Shown in pieces: positions 35,198 through 42,697 of a DNA stretch of 64,000 bases. The notes under the pieces are model-generated. The model did not search any database and had not been told where the DNA came from. It saw nothing but the letters and a program-made list of their open reading frames with translations. Made by a program: the position numbers and the translations under genes. Position 1 is the stretch's first letter. Every line of letters begins with the position of its first letter. This DNA is from JALHFZ01 sp963674625 (GTDB lineage: Bacteria; Synergistota; Synergistia; Synergistales; Aminobacteriaceae), in contig CAXXXO010000004.1 of NCBI GenBank assembly GCA_963674625.2, forward strand, positions 1,054,001 through 1,118,000, given 5' to 3'.

Positions 35198-35235
35198 AAA
35201 GACCGGATCTCGGCTGGAAACCGGATCCGGTCTTT
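35198..35235 (-). terminator. leader terminator of the aro operon (attenuator)
   Basis: A 12-bp perfect stem (AAAGACCGGATC with GATCCGGTCTTT) with a 14-base loop; on the reverse strand it is followed by TTTTTTTATT. It lies between the leader peptide and aroA, 38 bases before the aroA start, where termination would cut off aroA-aroC-aroK. It also has a T-run on the forward strand, so it could act in both directions. Confidence 0.85.
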
Positions 35236-35373
35236 GCTTTTTTTGAGAGTTTCGCCCCCGGAGGGGCTTTTTGTTCTGGTGAGAGCCCTTTATCCCCTGG
35301 CGCTGTGCGAAGCAAGCCGTCGATCGGTTTCCAGAACAAAATTGACCAGGGGATAATAATAATATCCCTGGCC
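35214..35373 (-). promoter_or_regulatory. alternative pairings of the aro attenuator
   Basis: Within the transcript, the leader-peptide segment at 35334-35322 (CTGGAAACCGATC) is complementary over 13 bp, with one bulged C, to GATCCGGTTTCCAG at 35227-35214, the 5' arm and loop of the terminator; this would be the anti-terminator. In addition TTATCCCCTGG (35356-35346), lying on the Tyr codons, can pair either with GGCCAGGGATA just upstream (35373-35363) or perfectly over 11 bp with CCAGGGGATAA at the leader stop codon (35300-35290). The set of mutually exclusive helices is what ribosome-mediated attenuation needs. Confidence 0.75.
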
Positions 35374-35424
35374 GCTGCTAAACGCGAATTCGTAAACAGA
35401 AGAGGCGTTCGCTCTGGAAATCAT
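35290..35424 (-). CDS. 44-residue Tyr/Phe-rich leader peptide of the aro operon
   Basis: Short frame with ATG 35424 and TAA 35292-35290, about 30 bases after the predicted transcription start. It has four consecutive Tyr codons (all TAT, 35364-35353) and further Tyr and Phe residues: SSVYEFAFSSGQG then YYYYPLVNFVLE, that is five Tyr and three Phe in 44. A GGAG lies about 14 bases upstream of the ATG. The peptide itself likely has no function; ribosome stalling at the Tyr run would sense charged tRNA(Tyr), with a lesser Phe input, and steer the downstream helices. Confidence 0.8.
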   Translation of the reverse strand: MISRANASSVYEFAFSSGQGYYYYPLVNFVLETDRRLASHSARG

Positions 35425-35460
35425 GAAATAGACCTGCTCCTTTCCTTCAAAGTTGGAAGG

Positions 35461-35489
35461 ACAATACCGTGAATTCCTTTCCATGTCAA
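35461..35489 (-). promoter_or_regulatory. sigma70 promoter of the aro operon
   Basis: On the reverse strand, consensus TTGACA (35489-35484), a 17-base spacer and TATTGT (35466-35461). Transcription would start near 35454, giving a leader of about 290 bases before aroA. Confidence 0.75.
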
Positions 35490-35622
35490 GAGGGAAAATT
35501 TACATAATTAAAATCATTTGACTTAAGCTCATAAATTCCCCCTTGCCGGGGGAAGGATCTATACTTGGCACAAAGGTCTTCTCGTTCAGTTGCCGGGAGC
35601 GGATCCGAAAGGAGGAGAAAAA

Positions 35623-36156
35623 ATGGAACGGAGAGTTCATGGCGTCGCCCTGGAGTGCATTCGAGGAGATATAGCGGATCAGCGGGATATGGAGGCGGTG
35701 GTTAACGCCGCAAACGCCGCCCTTCTGCCCGGAGGGGGAGTGGCGGGGGCGATCCACCGGGCCGCCGGACCGGGACTGGCCGGGGAGTGCCGCCCTTTCG
35801 CCCCGATCCGCCCCGGAGAGGCCGTTCTCACGGGAGGACACAATCTGCCGAACCAATACGTCATTCACTGCCTCGGTCCGGTCTACGGAAGGGATCATCC
35901 CGAGACAAAGCTCCTGGCCGACTGCTACCGAAACGCCCTCCGCCTGGCGGAGGGAAAGGAAATTTCGTCCATTGCCTTCCCCGCCGTCTCCGCTGGAATC
36001 TTCGGCTACCCTCTGGAGGAGGCGGCCCGGGTAGCCCTGAAAACGGTATTGGAGGAGATCCCAAAACTCTCTTCGGTGAAAAGGGTCCGGTTCGTCCTCT
36101 TCTCGGCGAAAACTCTCGAAGCCTTCGAAAAGACCCTCGGCGAGCTGACGGCCTGA
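35623..36156 (+). CDS. macro-domain protein (ADP-ribose / O-acetyl-ADP-ribose hydrolase type)
   Basis: Stand-alone macro domain of 177 residues that binds ADP-ribose and probably removes it or its O-acetyl ester. Diagnostic parts are the first strand ECIRGDIADQRDMEAVVNAA, the catalytic Asn region VVNAANAALLPGGGVAGAIH (residues about 27-46), and SSIAFPAVSAGIFGYPLEEA, the phosphate loop. ATG 35623 has GGAGGAG upstream. It faces away from the aro operon and ends at a strong shared terminator. No ADP-ribosyltransferase partner is adjacent. Confidence 0.92.
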   Translation: MERRVHGVALECIRGDIADQRDMEAVVNAANAALLPGGGVAGAIHRAAGPGLAGECRPFAPIRPGEAVLTGGHNLPNQYVIHCLGPVYGRDHPETKLLADCYRNALRLAEGKEISSIAFPAVSAGIFGYPLEEAARVALKTVLEEIPKLSSVKRVRFVLFSAKTLEAFEKTLGELTA

Positions 36157-36180
36157 ATTCGTCCGGGGGCTGAAGGGCAC

Positions 36181-36227
36181 AATACGACAGAGGGAGAACT
36201 CTTCCGAAGTTCTCCCTCTGTCGTATT
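36181..36227. terminator. bidirectional terminator, 20-bp perfect stem
   Basis: AATACGACAG-AGGGAGAACT (36181-36200) pairs perfectly with its complement at 36208-36227 across a 7-base loop, between the convergent macro-domain and serine dehydratase genes. Confidence 0.8.
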
Positions 36228-36244
36228 GTCCTTGAATGCTCTCT

Positions 36245-37174
36245 TTACTTTTGAAACCGGTCCTCCATCTGACGCAGCTTCGCAGCGCTGATGCCGATCC
36301 CTCCGCAGACAACCGCGAGGACGGTGCCGGGGTCTCCGGGAAGGGGAAGATTTTCGTAGAGTGGGGAGAGGGATACCCCGCAGGCGGGCTCCACGAGAAC
36401 GCGGTGATCGTCGAGAAAGCGGGCGCAGGCCCTTACCGCCGCGGCGTCACTTGCCACATGGGAGATGACCCGATGGGTGCGGGTCACCTCGAGGGCCTGC
36501 GGGGCCACCATTCGGGCTCCCAGGGATGTGGCCACCGAGGAGATGGAGTCGAGCTCCACCAGCTCCCCTGCCTTCATTGCCGCGGCGAGAGAGGCGGTCC
36601 CTTCCGTCTCGCAGGCGAGAATTGGGACGTCTTCCCATCCGTTCCGGTCCAATCCCTCGACGACGCCGCAGAGCAGCCCCCCGCCTCCGACTGAGAGGAG
36701 AATGAGATCGGGTTTCGGTCCCTGGCTGGCCGCCTCGTCCACGAGGGTGGCGTGCCCCTCCCAGAGAAGGGGGTCGTCGAATGCGTGGACGTAGCATGCT
36801 TTTTGGTCCTCCGAGGCCAGAGAGAGGGCCAGCTCGTTCGATTCCTTCCAACTTTCCCCCGATACGACCACCTCGGCTCCGAGGGAAGCGATGGCATTCT
36901 TCGCCTCCTCGGAGGTGGTGACGGGGACGATCACCGTGGTGCAGATGCCGAGCTGCCGCCCGGCCCAGGCCGCGGCGTATCCCGCGTTCCCCCCTGAGGG
37001 GGAGAGAAAGCGTGTGGCCCCCTTTTCCGCCGCCTTTTCGCAGAGAAGCCCGATTCCCCTCAGCTTGAAGGATCCGGCGGGCTGCATGTTCTCCATTTTC
37101 AGAAAGACCCTACGTCCCGAGGCGGTGCTCAAGGGGATGGATTCGAGGAGGGGGGTCTCTTTATGCAGTACCAT
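36245..37174 (-). CDS. PLP-dependent serine/threonine dehydratase
   Basis: Fold-type II PLP lyase deaminating L-serine or L-threonine. The 309-residue protein lacks a C-terminal ACT domain, like catabolic or SDS-type enzymes. The PLP lysine is in MQPAGSFKLRGIGLL (residues about 29-43), the carboxylate loop is SPSGGNAGYAAAWA, the phosphate loop SVGGGGLLCGV and the pyridine contact is in PACGVSLSPLY. Follows an M20 hydrolase gene by 10 bases, so the pair may release and then deaminate an N-acyl or peptide-bound serine or threonine. It is unrelated to the Fe-S enzyme at 2716-4314. Confidence 0.9.
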   Translation of the reverse strand: MVLHKETPLLESIPLSTASGRRVFLKMENMQPAGSFKLRGIGLLCEKAAEKGATRFLSPSGGNAGYAAAWAGRQLGICTTVIVPVTTSEEAKNAIASLGAEVVVSGESWKESNELALSLASEDQKACYVHAFDDPLLWEGHATLVDEAASQGPKPDLILLSVGGGGLLCGVVEGLDRNGWEDVPILACETEGTASLAAAMKAGELVELDSISSVATSLGARMVAPQALEVTRTHRVISHVASDAAAVRACARFLDDHRVLVEPACGVSLSPLYENLPLPGDPGTVLAVVCGGIGISAAKLRQMEDRFQK

Positions 37175-37184
37175 GGGGCCCCTT

Positions 37185-38363
37185 CTACTGCCACGAAAGG
37201 GCGAACTGGGTCATCACCGCCGGGCCGATCCAGAAGACATCCTCGTTGAGGTCGAATTTCGGATGGTGGTGAGGATAGTCCCGGCTGTCTCCGAAGGATG
37301 CCGGAAGGAAAAAGAAGGAGCCGGGGACCTTTTCCTGGAAAAAGGCCATATCCTCCCCTCCCATGGTGGGCTCTTCCACCTCCCGGACCTTTTCCTCTCC
37401 GAGAACGGCCTCCATGGCGGTTTTCATCTTTTCGGTCATTCCCTTGTCGTTGATGAGAGGAGGAGGGCCGTAGGTAAAGTCGACAGATACCGTTCCCCGC
37501 AGGGCTTTGGCCACGTCCTCGCAGATCTGGACGACGCGCTTTTCAAGGTTTGCCCGGACCTCGGGGGAGAGGGAGCGGATGGTGCCGCCGATGGTACAGC
37601 TCGGTGCGATGATGTTCCGCATGGTGCCTCCCGAGATGGTCCCCACTGTAACAACCGCTGGATCGAGAGGGCTCGTCTCCCGGCTCACTATCAGCTGGAG
37701 GAGGTTCACTGCCTGGCAGGCCATGGCCACAGGGTCGACGGTGAGATGGGGGGTCGCTCCGTGCCCTCCCCTGCCGTTGAAGGTGACGGTGAACCAGTCG
37801 CTGGCGGCCATCAGGGCGCCGAAGCGGTAGGCTGCCTCGCCGGGGTGAAAGCCCTTCCAGAGGTTCCCCGTGTGAAGGCCGATGATGCCGTCAAGGGCGG
37901 GGTTGTCGAGGACGCCGTCCTCTATCATGGCCGGTGCCCCTTTGCCGTCTTCCTCCGACGGCTGGAAGATGAGCTTGACCGTGCCCGGCAGCTCGTCCCG
38001 CATCTCGAGCAGCAGCTTCGCCGTGCCCAGGAGCATGGAAGCGTGGCCGTCGTGGCCGCAGGCGTGCATGTTGCCGTTCGTGGCGGCGAAGGGCAGCCCC
38101 GTGTCTTCGGTTAGATTCAGGGCGTCGTAGTCGGCCCGGATTCCAAGAACCTTTCCGGGCTTCTTCCCCTTGATGAGGGCCACGATCCCCCGTTTCCCCT
38201 CACCGTATTGAATCTCGTCTACTTCCATGGCCTCAAGCTGCTCGAGAATGAATTTTTCCGTCTTCTGCGTCTTGAAGCCGAGCTCGGGAATCTGGTGGAG
38301 AGCCCTTCTCCATTTGACGATGGTGCCGTTCATCCCCTGCGCTTTTTCCCTGACAGCGTTCAT
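37185..38363 (-). CDS. M20-family amidohydrolase (N-acyl-amino-acid / hippurate hydrolase type)
   Basis: Di-metal hydrolase of 392 residues cleaving N-acyl amino acids or small peptides. Metal ligands are seen in NMHACGHDGHASMLLG (the HACGHD motif, residues about 97-112), QPSEEDGKGAPAMIEDG, IGLHTGN and, near the end, the HHHPKFDLNED segment. The dimerisation lid starts with FTVTFNGRGGHGATPHLTVD. ATG 38363 is chosen because GGGAG lies nine bases upstream. First gene of a two-gene operon with the PLP dehydratase. Confidence 0.92.
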   Translation of the reverse strand: MNAVREKAQGMNGTIVKWRRALHQIPELGFKTQKTEKFILEQLEAMEVDEIQYGEGKRGIVALIKGKKPGKVLGIRADYDALNLTEDTGLPFAATNGNMHACGHDGHASMLLGTAKLLLEMRDELPGTVKLIFQPSEEDGKGAPAMIEDGVLDNPALDGIIGLHTGNLWKGFHPGEAAYRFGALMAASDWFTVTFNGRGGHGATPHLTVDPVAMACQAVNLLQLIVSRETSPLDPAVVTVGTISGGTMRNIIAPSCTIGGTIRSLSPEVRANLEKRVVQICEDVAKALRGTVSVDFTYGPPPLINDKGMTEKMKTAMEAVLGEEKVREVEEPTMGGEDMAFFQEKVPGSFFFLPASFGDSRDYPHHHPKFDLNEDVFWIGPAVMTQFALSWQ

Positions 38364-38539
38364 GAATCTCATCTCCCTTTTTCTTTTTCTGTATATCCCG
38401 ATGGGGGTGATGATACCACGGGAAAAAAAGTATTTCAAAAGGGAAGACATCTCAGGGGGGAAAGTCCCTCCCGGGGGTTGTCCGGGCTGAAAGAGAATGA
38501 CATACTTGAAGAAATGAAAATACCCCAGGAGGAGAAAAA

Positions 38540-39991
38540 ATGGAAAAGAAAGACCTCGCCCGAGCCATCGATATAAAACGGGATTTTTACATCGAGCTGA
38601 GCGATCGGATCTGGGATTACGCCGAGACTGCCTTCGATGAGGTGCAGTCCGCCGAGCTTCTGTGTTCGGCCCTTGAGAAAGAAGGCTTCTCCGTGGAGCG
38701 GCCAGTGGCGGGAATCGATACGGCCTTCTGCGGCTCCTGGGGAGAGGGAAGCCCCGTCATCGCCTTTCTCGGTGAATACGACGCCCTGTCGGGGCTCAGC
38801 CAGAAAGGGAGCACCGCCGAGAAGATTCCCCTCGTGCCGGGCGCCAACGGCCAGGGGTGCGGCCACAACAACCTCGGCGTGGGGGCTCTCGCCGCAGCTG
38901 CGGCGCTGAAAGAATACCTTCAGGAAACGGGCCGGGCCGGAACGGTGCGCTACTACGGCTGTCCCGGAGAGGAAGGTGGGTCAGGGAAGGCCTTCATGGC
39001 CCGGGAAGGGGTCTTCGACGACGTGGATATCGCCCTCACCTGGCATCCCGGGTCGGTGAACGCCGTCTTCTCCCTCAGCTCCCTGGCGAACTACCAGGTG
39101 GCCTACCGCTTCAAAGGGGTCAGCGCCCACGCGGCCTCATGCCCCCACCTGGGACGGAGCGCCCTGGATGCCGTGGAGCTGATGAACGTGGGGGTCAACT
39201 TCCTTCGGGAGCATATTCTCCCGGAGGCCCGGGTCCACTATGCCATTACCGATTCAGGCGGCTTCTCGCCGAACGTGGTGCAGCCGAAGGCGGAAGTCCT
39301 CTACCTCCTCCGGGCTCCCACAACTCCCCAGGTGGAGGAAATCTACCGCCGGGTCAACAAGATCGCCGAGGGAGCCGCCCTCATGACGGAGACGCAGATG
39401 GAGATCGACTTCGTCAAGGCCTGCGCCAACGTGGTGCCCAACAATGTCATCGAGGAGGTCCTCTACAGGAATTTCCTCGAGCTCGGAGTTCCCGGCTACT
39501 CTTCGGAGGACAGGGAGTTCGCAAAACAGATCTTCGACGGGATCGCCCCCTCCGAACGAAGCTCCGACCTCGACAAGTTCTCGGCCCCGGGAGGAAAGGC
39601 CGGAGCCGAAGCGGCCAAGCGCCTGAGGGAACGTCCTCTGGCCGACGAGGTCCTTCCCTACGGCCCGACCACCGCCGTTACTCCCGGTTCCACCGACGTG
39701 GGGGACGTGAGCTGGATCGTGCCGACGGGCCAGGTCTGGGTGGGCACATGGCCGAACCACACCCCGGGACACTCCTGGCAGATCGTCTCGGCGGGGGTCA
39801 CCCCCCTTGCCCATAAAGGAATGCTCCACGCTGGGAAAGTGCTCGCCGCCGCCGCGGTGGATCTTCTGGGCGACCCAGCCCTGATCGAGGGGGCGAAGGC
39901 GGAGCTCAAAGATCGCCTGGGCGGCGCTGTCTACAAAAGCGCCATCCCCGAGGGCGTAAAGCCGAGAAAGCTGGGGAAGCAGCCCGGCTAG
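38540..39991 (+). CDS. abgB: M20 peptidase, aminobenzoyl-glutamate hydrolase subunit B-like
   Basis: M20D-type hydrolase of 483 residues with the AbgB build: FYIELSDRIWDYAETAFDEV, VIAFLGEYDALSGLSQKGST, NGQGCGHNNLGVGALAAA (metal-binding His) and a long C-terminal part with GPTTAVTPGSTDVGDVSWIV and PGHSWQIVSAG. In E. coli AbgAB splits p-aminobenzoyl-glutamate; an AbgA partner is not adjacent, so another amide substrate is possible. ATG 38540 is preceded by AGGAGGAG. Divergent from the other M20 gene, 176 bases away. Confidence 0.88.
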   Translation: MEKKDLARAIDIKRDFYIELSDRIWDYAETAFDEVQSAELLCSALEKEGFSVERPVAGIDTAFCGSWGEGSPVIAFLGEYDALSGLSQKGSTAEKIPLVPGANGQGCGHNNLGVGALAAAAALKEYLQETGRAGTVRYYGCPGEEGGSGKAFMAREGVFDDVDIALTWHPGSVNAVFSLSSLANYQVAYRFKGVSAHAASCPHLGRSALDAVELMNVGVNFLREHILPEARVHYAITDSGGFSPNVVQPKAEVLYLLRAPTTPQVEEIYRRVNKIAEGAALMTETQMEIDFVKACANVVPNNVIEEVLYRNFLELGVPGYSSEDREFAKQIFDGIAPSERSSDLDKFSAPGGKAGAEAAKRLRERPLADEVLPYGPTTAVTPGSTDVGDVSWIVPTGQVWVGTWPNHTPGHSWQIVSAGVTPLAHKGMLHAGKVLAAAAVDLLGDPALIEGAKAELKDRLGGAVYKSAIPEGVKPRKLGKQPG

Positions 39992-40020
39992 ATCAATATT
40001 TCCGCTGAGGAGGAATTGCC

Positions 40021-40746
40021 ATGACTGAAAAAGAGCTTTTTTATTCCATATCTGACGATGTTTTTGTCCCCTTCCCCGACTATGTCAGGGGCGTGGTGGT
40101 GGCTAGGGGAGTGGCCAATGGTCCGGCGTCCCCTGAATTGACCGCCCTGCTCCGGGAGGCCGAGGAGTCCCTCCGGAGCAGCCTCGGCCAGGGAGATGTT
40201 GCTGCCTATCCTCGAATACGCTCCTGGAGAGAGGCCTTCCGGAAGACGGGGGTGAAGCCCGCAGAGTTCCGCTCGTCCATCGAGGCCATGGCCCGCCGGG
40301 TGGTGAAGGGGCAGCAGATCCCCTCCATCAACGCCCTCGTGGACATCGGCAACGTCATCTCCCTCCGCCATATCCTCCCGGCCGGCGGTCATTCCCTGGA
40401 CGACGTGAAGGACGACCTCGCCCTCCGGGCCGCCACGGGGGAGGAGATCTTCGTCCCCTTCGGCGGAGGAGGAGTTGAGGAACACCCGATCCCGGGGGAG
40501 ATCATCTTCGCGGAGGGAAACGTCGTGCTCACGAGGCGGTGGAGCTGGCGGCAGGGAGAGCATACCCTCACTCTACCGGAGACGAAATCAATTGAATTCA
40601 ACGTGGACGGACTGCCTCCCGTGGACGCGGCCCTCGTGGAGGAAATCTGCATGGAAGTGCAGGAACTGGTGGAGCGCTTCTGCGGAGGGACCACCCGACA
40701 TGAACTTCTCAGGGCGGAGAACCCGCAAATGAGCCTGGGGAAGTAG
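40021..40746 (+). CDS. free-standing B3/B4 tRNA-binding domain protein
   Basis: A 241-residue protein matching the B3/B4 domain of the PheRS beta subunit, which there hydrolyses Tyr-tRNA(Phe). Seen segments are YPRIRSWREAFRKTGVKPAE, the block IPSINALVDIGNVISLRHIL, HSLDDVKDDLALRAATGEE and GEIIFAEGNVVLTRRWSWRQ. Stand-alone members probably edit mischarged tRNAs or act on free amino-acid esters; not proven here. ATG 40021 with GAGGAGG upstream, 29 bases after abgB. The next gene, on the opposite strand, encodes another PheRS-beta-like piece. Confidence 0.87.
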   Translation: MTEKELFYSISDDVFVPFPDYVRGVVVARGVANGPASPELTALLREAEESLRSSLGQGDVAAYPRIRSWREAFRKTGVKPAEFRSSIEAMARRVVKGQQIPSINALVDIGNVISLRHILPAGGHSLDDVKDDLALRAATGEEIFVPFGGGGVEEHPIPGEIIFAEGNVVLTRRWSWRQGEHTLTLPETKSIEFNVDGLPPVDAALVEEICMEVQELVERFCGGTTRHELLRAENPQMSLGK

Positions 40747-40775
40747 AGGATGCTGCGCCTGAAACTCTCTTCAGG

Positions 40776-41135
40776 CTAAAACAGCTTGCTCCCGATTTTG
40801 GCGTCCACGGTGGGAGACACGAAGGCGGCTTCGCCGCTCTCCGCCTTCGGATACTGAACGCCCAGCACGAGGACTTCCGACAAGACGCCGTCCATTTCCT
40901 TCGGAGAAAAATTCAGCACTCCCAGGACAAGCCGATCTTTGACTTCATCGATCGAGTGCTGGGTAAATCGGCCGTAGCTTACCTTTTTTCCGAACTTGCC
41001 GAAGTCGATTTCCATTCTGTAAGTGGGCTTGTGAGTGCCTGTTTCAAGCCGGACTTCAGTGACTCTGCCCACCCGTATATCCAGCTTGTCGAATGACTCC
41101 TCGAACGATACAGTCGGTTTCAATTCCGTTGCCAT
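40776..41135 (-). CDS. csaA: CsaA-like tRNA-binding (EMAP/OB-fold) protein
   Basis: Single OB-fold tRNA-binding domain of 119 residues, as in CsaA and the N-terminal insert of PheRS beta: SFEESFDKLDIRVGRVTEVR, YRMEIDFGKFGKKVSYGRFT, LVLGVLNFSPKEMDGVLSEV and LVLGVQYPKAESGE. CsaA has been described as a tRNA-binding, chaperone-like homodimer. ATG 41135 has GGAGG upstream. Its stop lies in a small hairpin (40757-40776) shared with the convergent B3/B4 gene. Confidence 0.88.
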   Translation of the reverse strand: MATELKPTVSFEESFDKLDIRVGRVTEVRLETGTHKPTYRMEIDFGKFGKKVSYGRFTQHSIDEVKDRLVLGVLNFSPKEMDGVLSEVLVLGVQYPKAESGEAAFVSPTVDAKIGSKLF

Positions 41136-41466
41136 GTCGGACCTCCAATGTTGATTGATTTTGGGAGATATTCAGTCTTTCTGGCCACTTACTCCCTTCC
41201 TGTCTTATTTCAGGCATGGAATTTTGCAGCAGTCTTAAAAGTTTATCCCTCGGGCCTCCTGCTTCAAGAGCCCCGTTGAGTACTTTGCCCAAAAAAAATT
41301 TCTCTGAACTCCTGAGTATCTCCATTCATAAGGGATTGGACAAAAGAGTTCTCCGGAGTTATCTTTGCTTTAACCGAAACCGGCAGCTTTTCCTTCCCAT
41401 TTTACTTTACTCGAGTGAAGTTCAGAGCATCAGAGCGACTCTATCAAAATATTTGGGGGTAAGAGA
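41136..41466. promoter_or_regulatory. AT-richer intergenic region with weak promoter signals
   Basis: 331 bases without a convincing gene between the divergent csaA and the PLP enzyme. A rightward TTGGAC (41336-41341), 17-base spacer and TTATCT (41359-41364) may serve the PLP enzyme. Short frames here have no family resemblance and no good ribosome sites. Confidence 0.3.
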
Positions 41467-42591
41467 ATGACGAAATCAATTTTTGAATTAGATACTCCAG
41501 CTCTTATCGTAGATATTGACATAATGGAGAAAAACCTCCATAGGATGCAAGAAAAGGCTGATGCTTTCAACGTAAAACTCCGTCCTCACACAAAGACACA
41601 CCGCACACCGGCCCTTGCAAAACTTCAGATTGAAATCGGAGCAAAGGGCATTGCCGTGGCGAAGCTGGGAGAGGCTGAGGTTATGTATGAAGAAGGGATC
41701 AAGGATATTTTCATCCCTAATGAGATCGTAGGGTCCATAAAGCTTGAAAGGCTCCGAAATCTCAACAACAAGGATATTCTTCTCTCCGTAGGGGTCGATC
41801 ATCAGGATCATGTAAAAATGCTTTCAGAGGTTTTTTCTTCTCCAGACAATAAAAAGAAAATGAATGTCTTTATAGACGTCTGTACAGGATATCCGAGAAC
41901 AGGCGTCATGCCCGGGAAGGACGCGCTTACCCTTGCCGGAATGATTACAGATTCTCCGGGACTTCACTTCAAAGGAATCTTCACCCATGACGGGCATAGC
42001 TATAAAGCAGCAGATTATTCTGAGGCTAAAGAAATTTTCAGGAAAAGCCAGCAGACTATGCTTGAAACTGCCGAGCTTATAAGAGGGGCAGGCATTCCGG
42101 TGGAGGAGATAAGTGTTGGCTCGACTCCTTCGCTTCTTTTATGTGACGAAATCCTGGAGGGGATAACAGAGATAAGACCGGGGTCTTACATCTTTATGGA
42201 TGCCGATCAGGCCTCTGTTGTAGGAACCTATGAGCATTGTGCCCAGACAGTTCTGGCTACAGTCATAAGCCGTCCGACGGAAGAGAGGGTTGTTATCGAC
42301 GCCGGCACAAAATCCCTCACCGCTTGTCAGAGTTTCAGCGGAATTGCAAGTTCGGAGGGGCGCGGGCGCCTGAAGGAGCATCCGGAGATCTTCCTGAACA
42401 GGATATCTGAGGAGCACGCCTCCTTCGATATTCCTGAGGGGTCAGGGCTTTCCTATTTTATCGGTGACAAGATAGAGATCATTTCGAACCATGCCTGCCC
42501 GACCTCCAACCTTTTCCATACAATCTACGGTGTGAAAAAGGGAGAGGTCGTAACTGAGTGGCCTGTGCTAGCACAGGCCAAATCGCAATAA
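41467..42591 (+). CDS. D-serine dehydratase / D-threonine aldolase-like PLP enzyme
   Basis: Fold-type III PLP enzyme of 374 residues with an alanine-racemase-like N-terminal barrel. It starts ELDTPALIVDIDIMEKNLHR; the PLP lysine is in KLRPHTKTHRTPALAKLQ (residues about 37-54); IFTHDGHSYKA and ISVGSTPSLLL follow; the C-terminal ISNHACPTSN gives the His-x-Cys Zn site known from DSD1-type D-serine dehydratases. D-threonine aldolase activity is the alternative. ATG 41467 has GGGGGTAAGAG upstream. The gene is clearly AT-richer than its neighbours, suggesting separate acquisition. Monocistronic. Confidence 0.85.
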   Translation: MTKSIFELDTPALIVDIDIMEKNLHRMQEKADAFNVKLRPHTKTHRTPALAKLQIEIGAKGIAVAKLGEAEVMYEEGIKDIFIPNEIVGSIKLERLRNLNNKDILLSVGVDHQDHVKMLSEVFSSPDNKKKMNVFIDVCTGYPRTGVMPGKDALTLAGMITDSPGLHFKGIFTHDGHSYKAADYSEAKEIFRKSQQTMLETAELIRGAGIPVEEISVGSTPSLLLCDEILEGITEIRPGSYIFMDADQASVVGTYEHCAQTVLATVISRPTEERVVIDAGTKSLTACQSFSGIASSEGRGRLKEHPEIFLNRISEEHASFDIPEGSGLSYFIGDKIEIISNHACPTSNLFHTIYGVKKGEVVTEWPVLAQAKSQ

Positions 42592-42697
42592 GAACATTTT
42601 CTAAAACGGTCTGTCGTGAAATCAAGGGAACTCCTGAATCCGGAGTCTCTATTGCTTTATGCTGGTCCGAGTTGATTTACGGCCGGCTTTTTAAAAA

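Noticed and set aside
35161..35290. T-box leader before aroA
   Set aside because: No T-box core sequence or specifier-loop arrangement is visible; the Tyr-rich frame and competing helices explain the leader.
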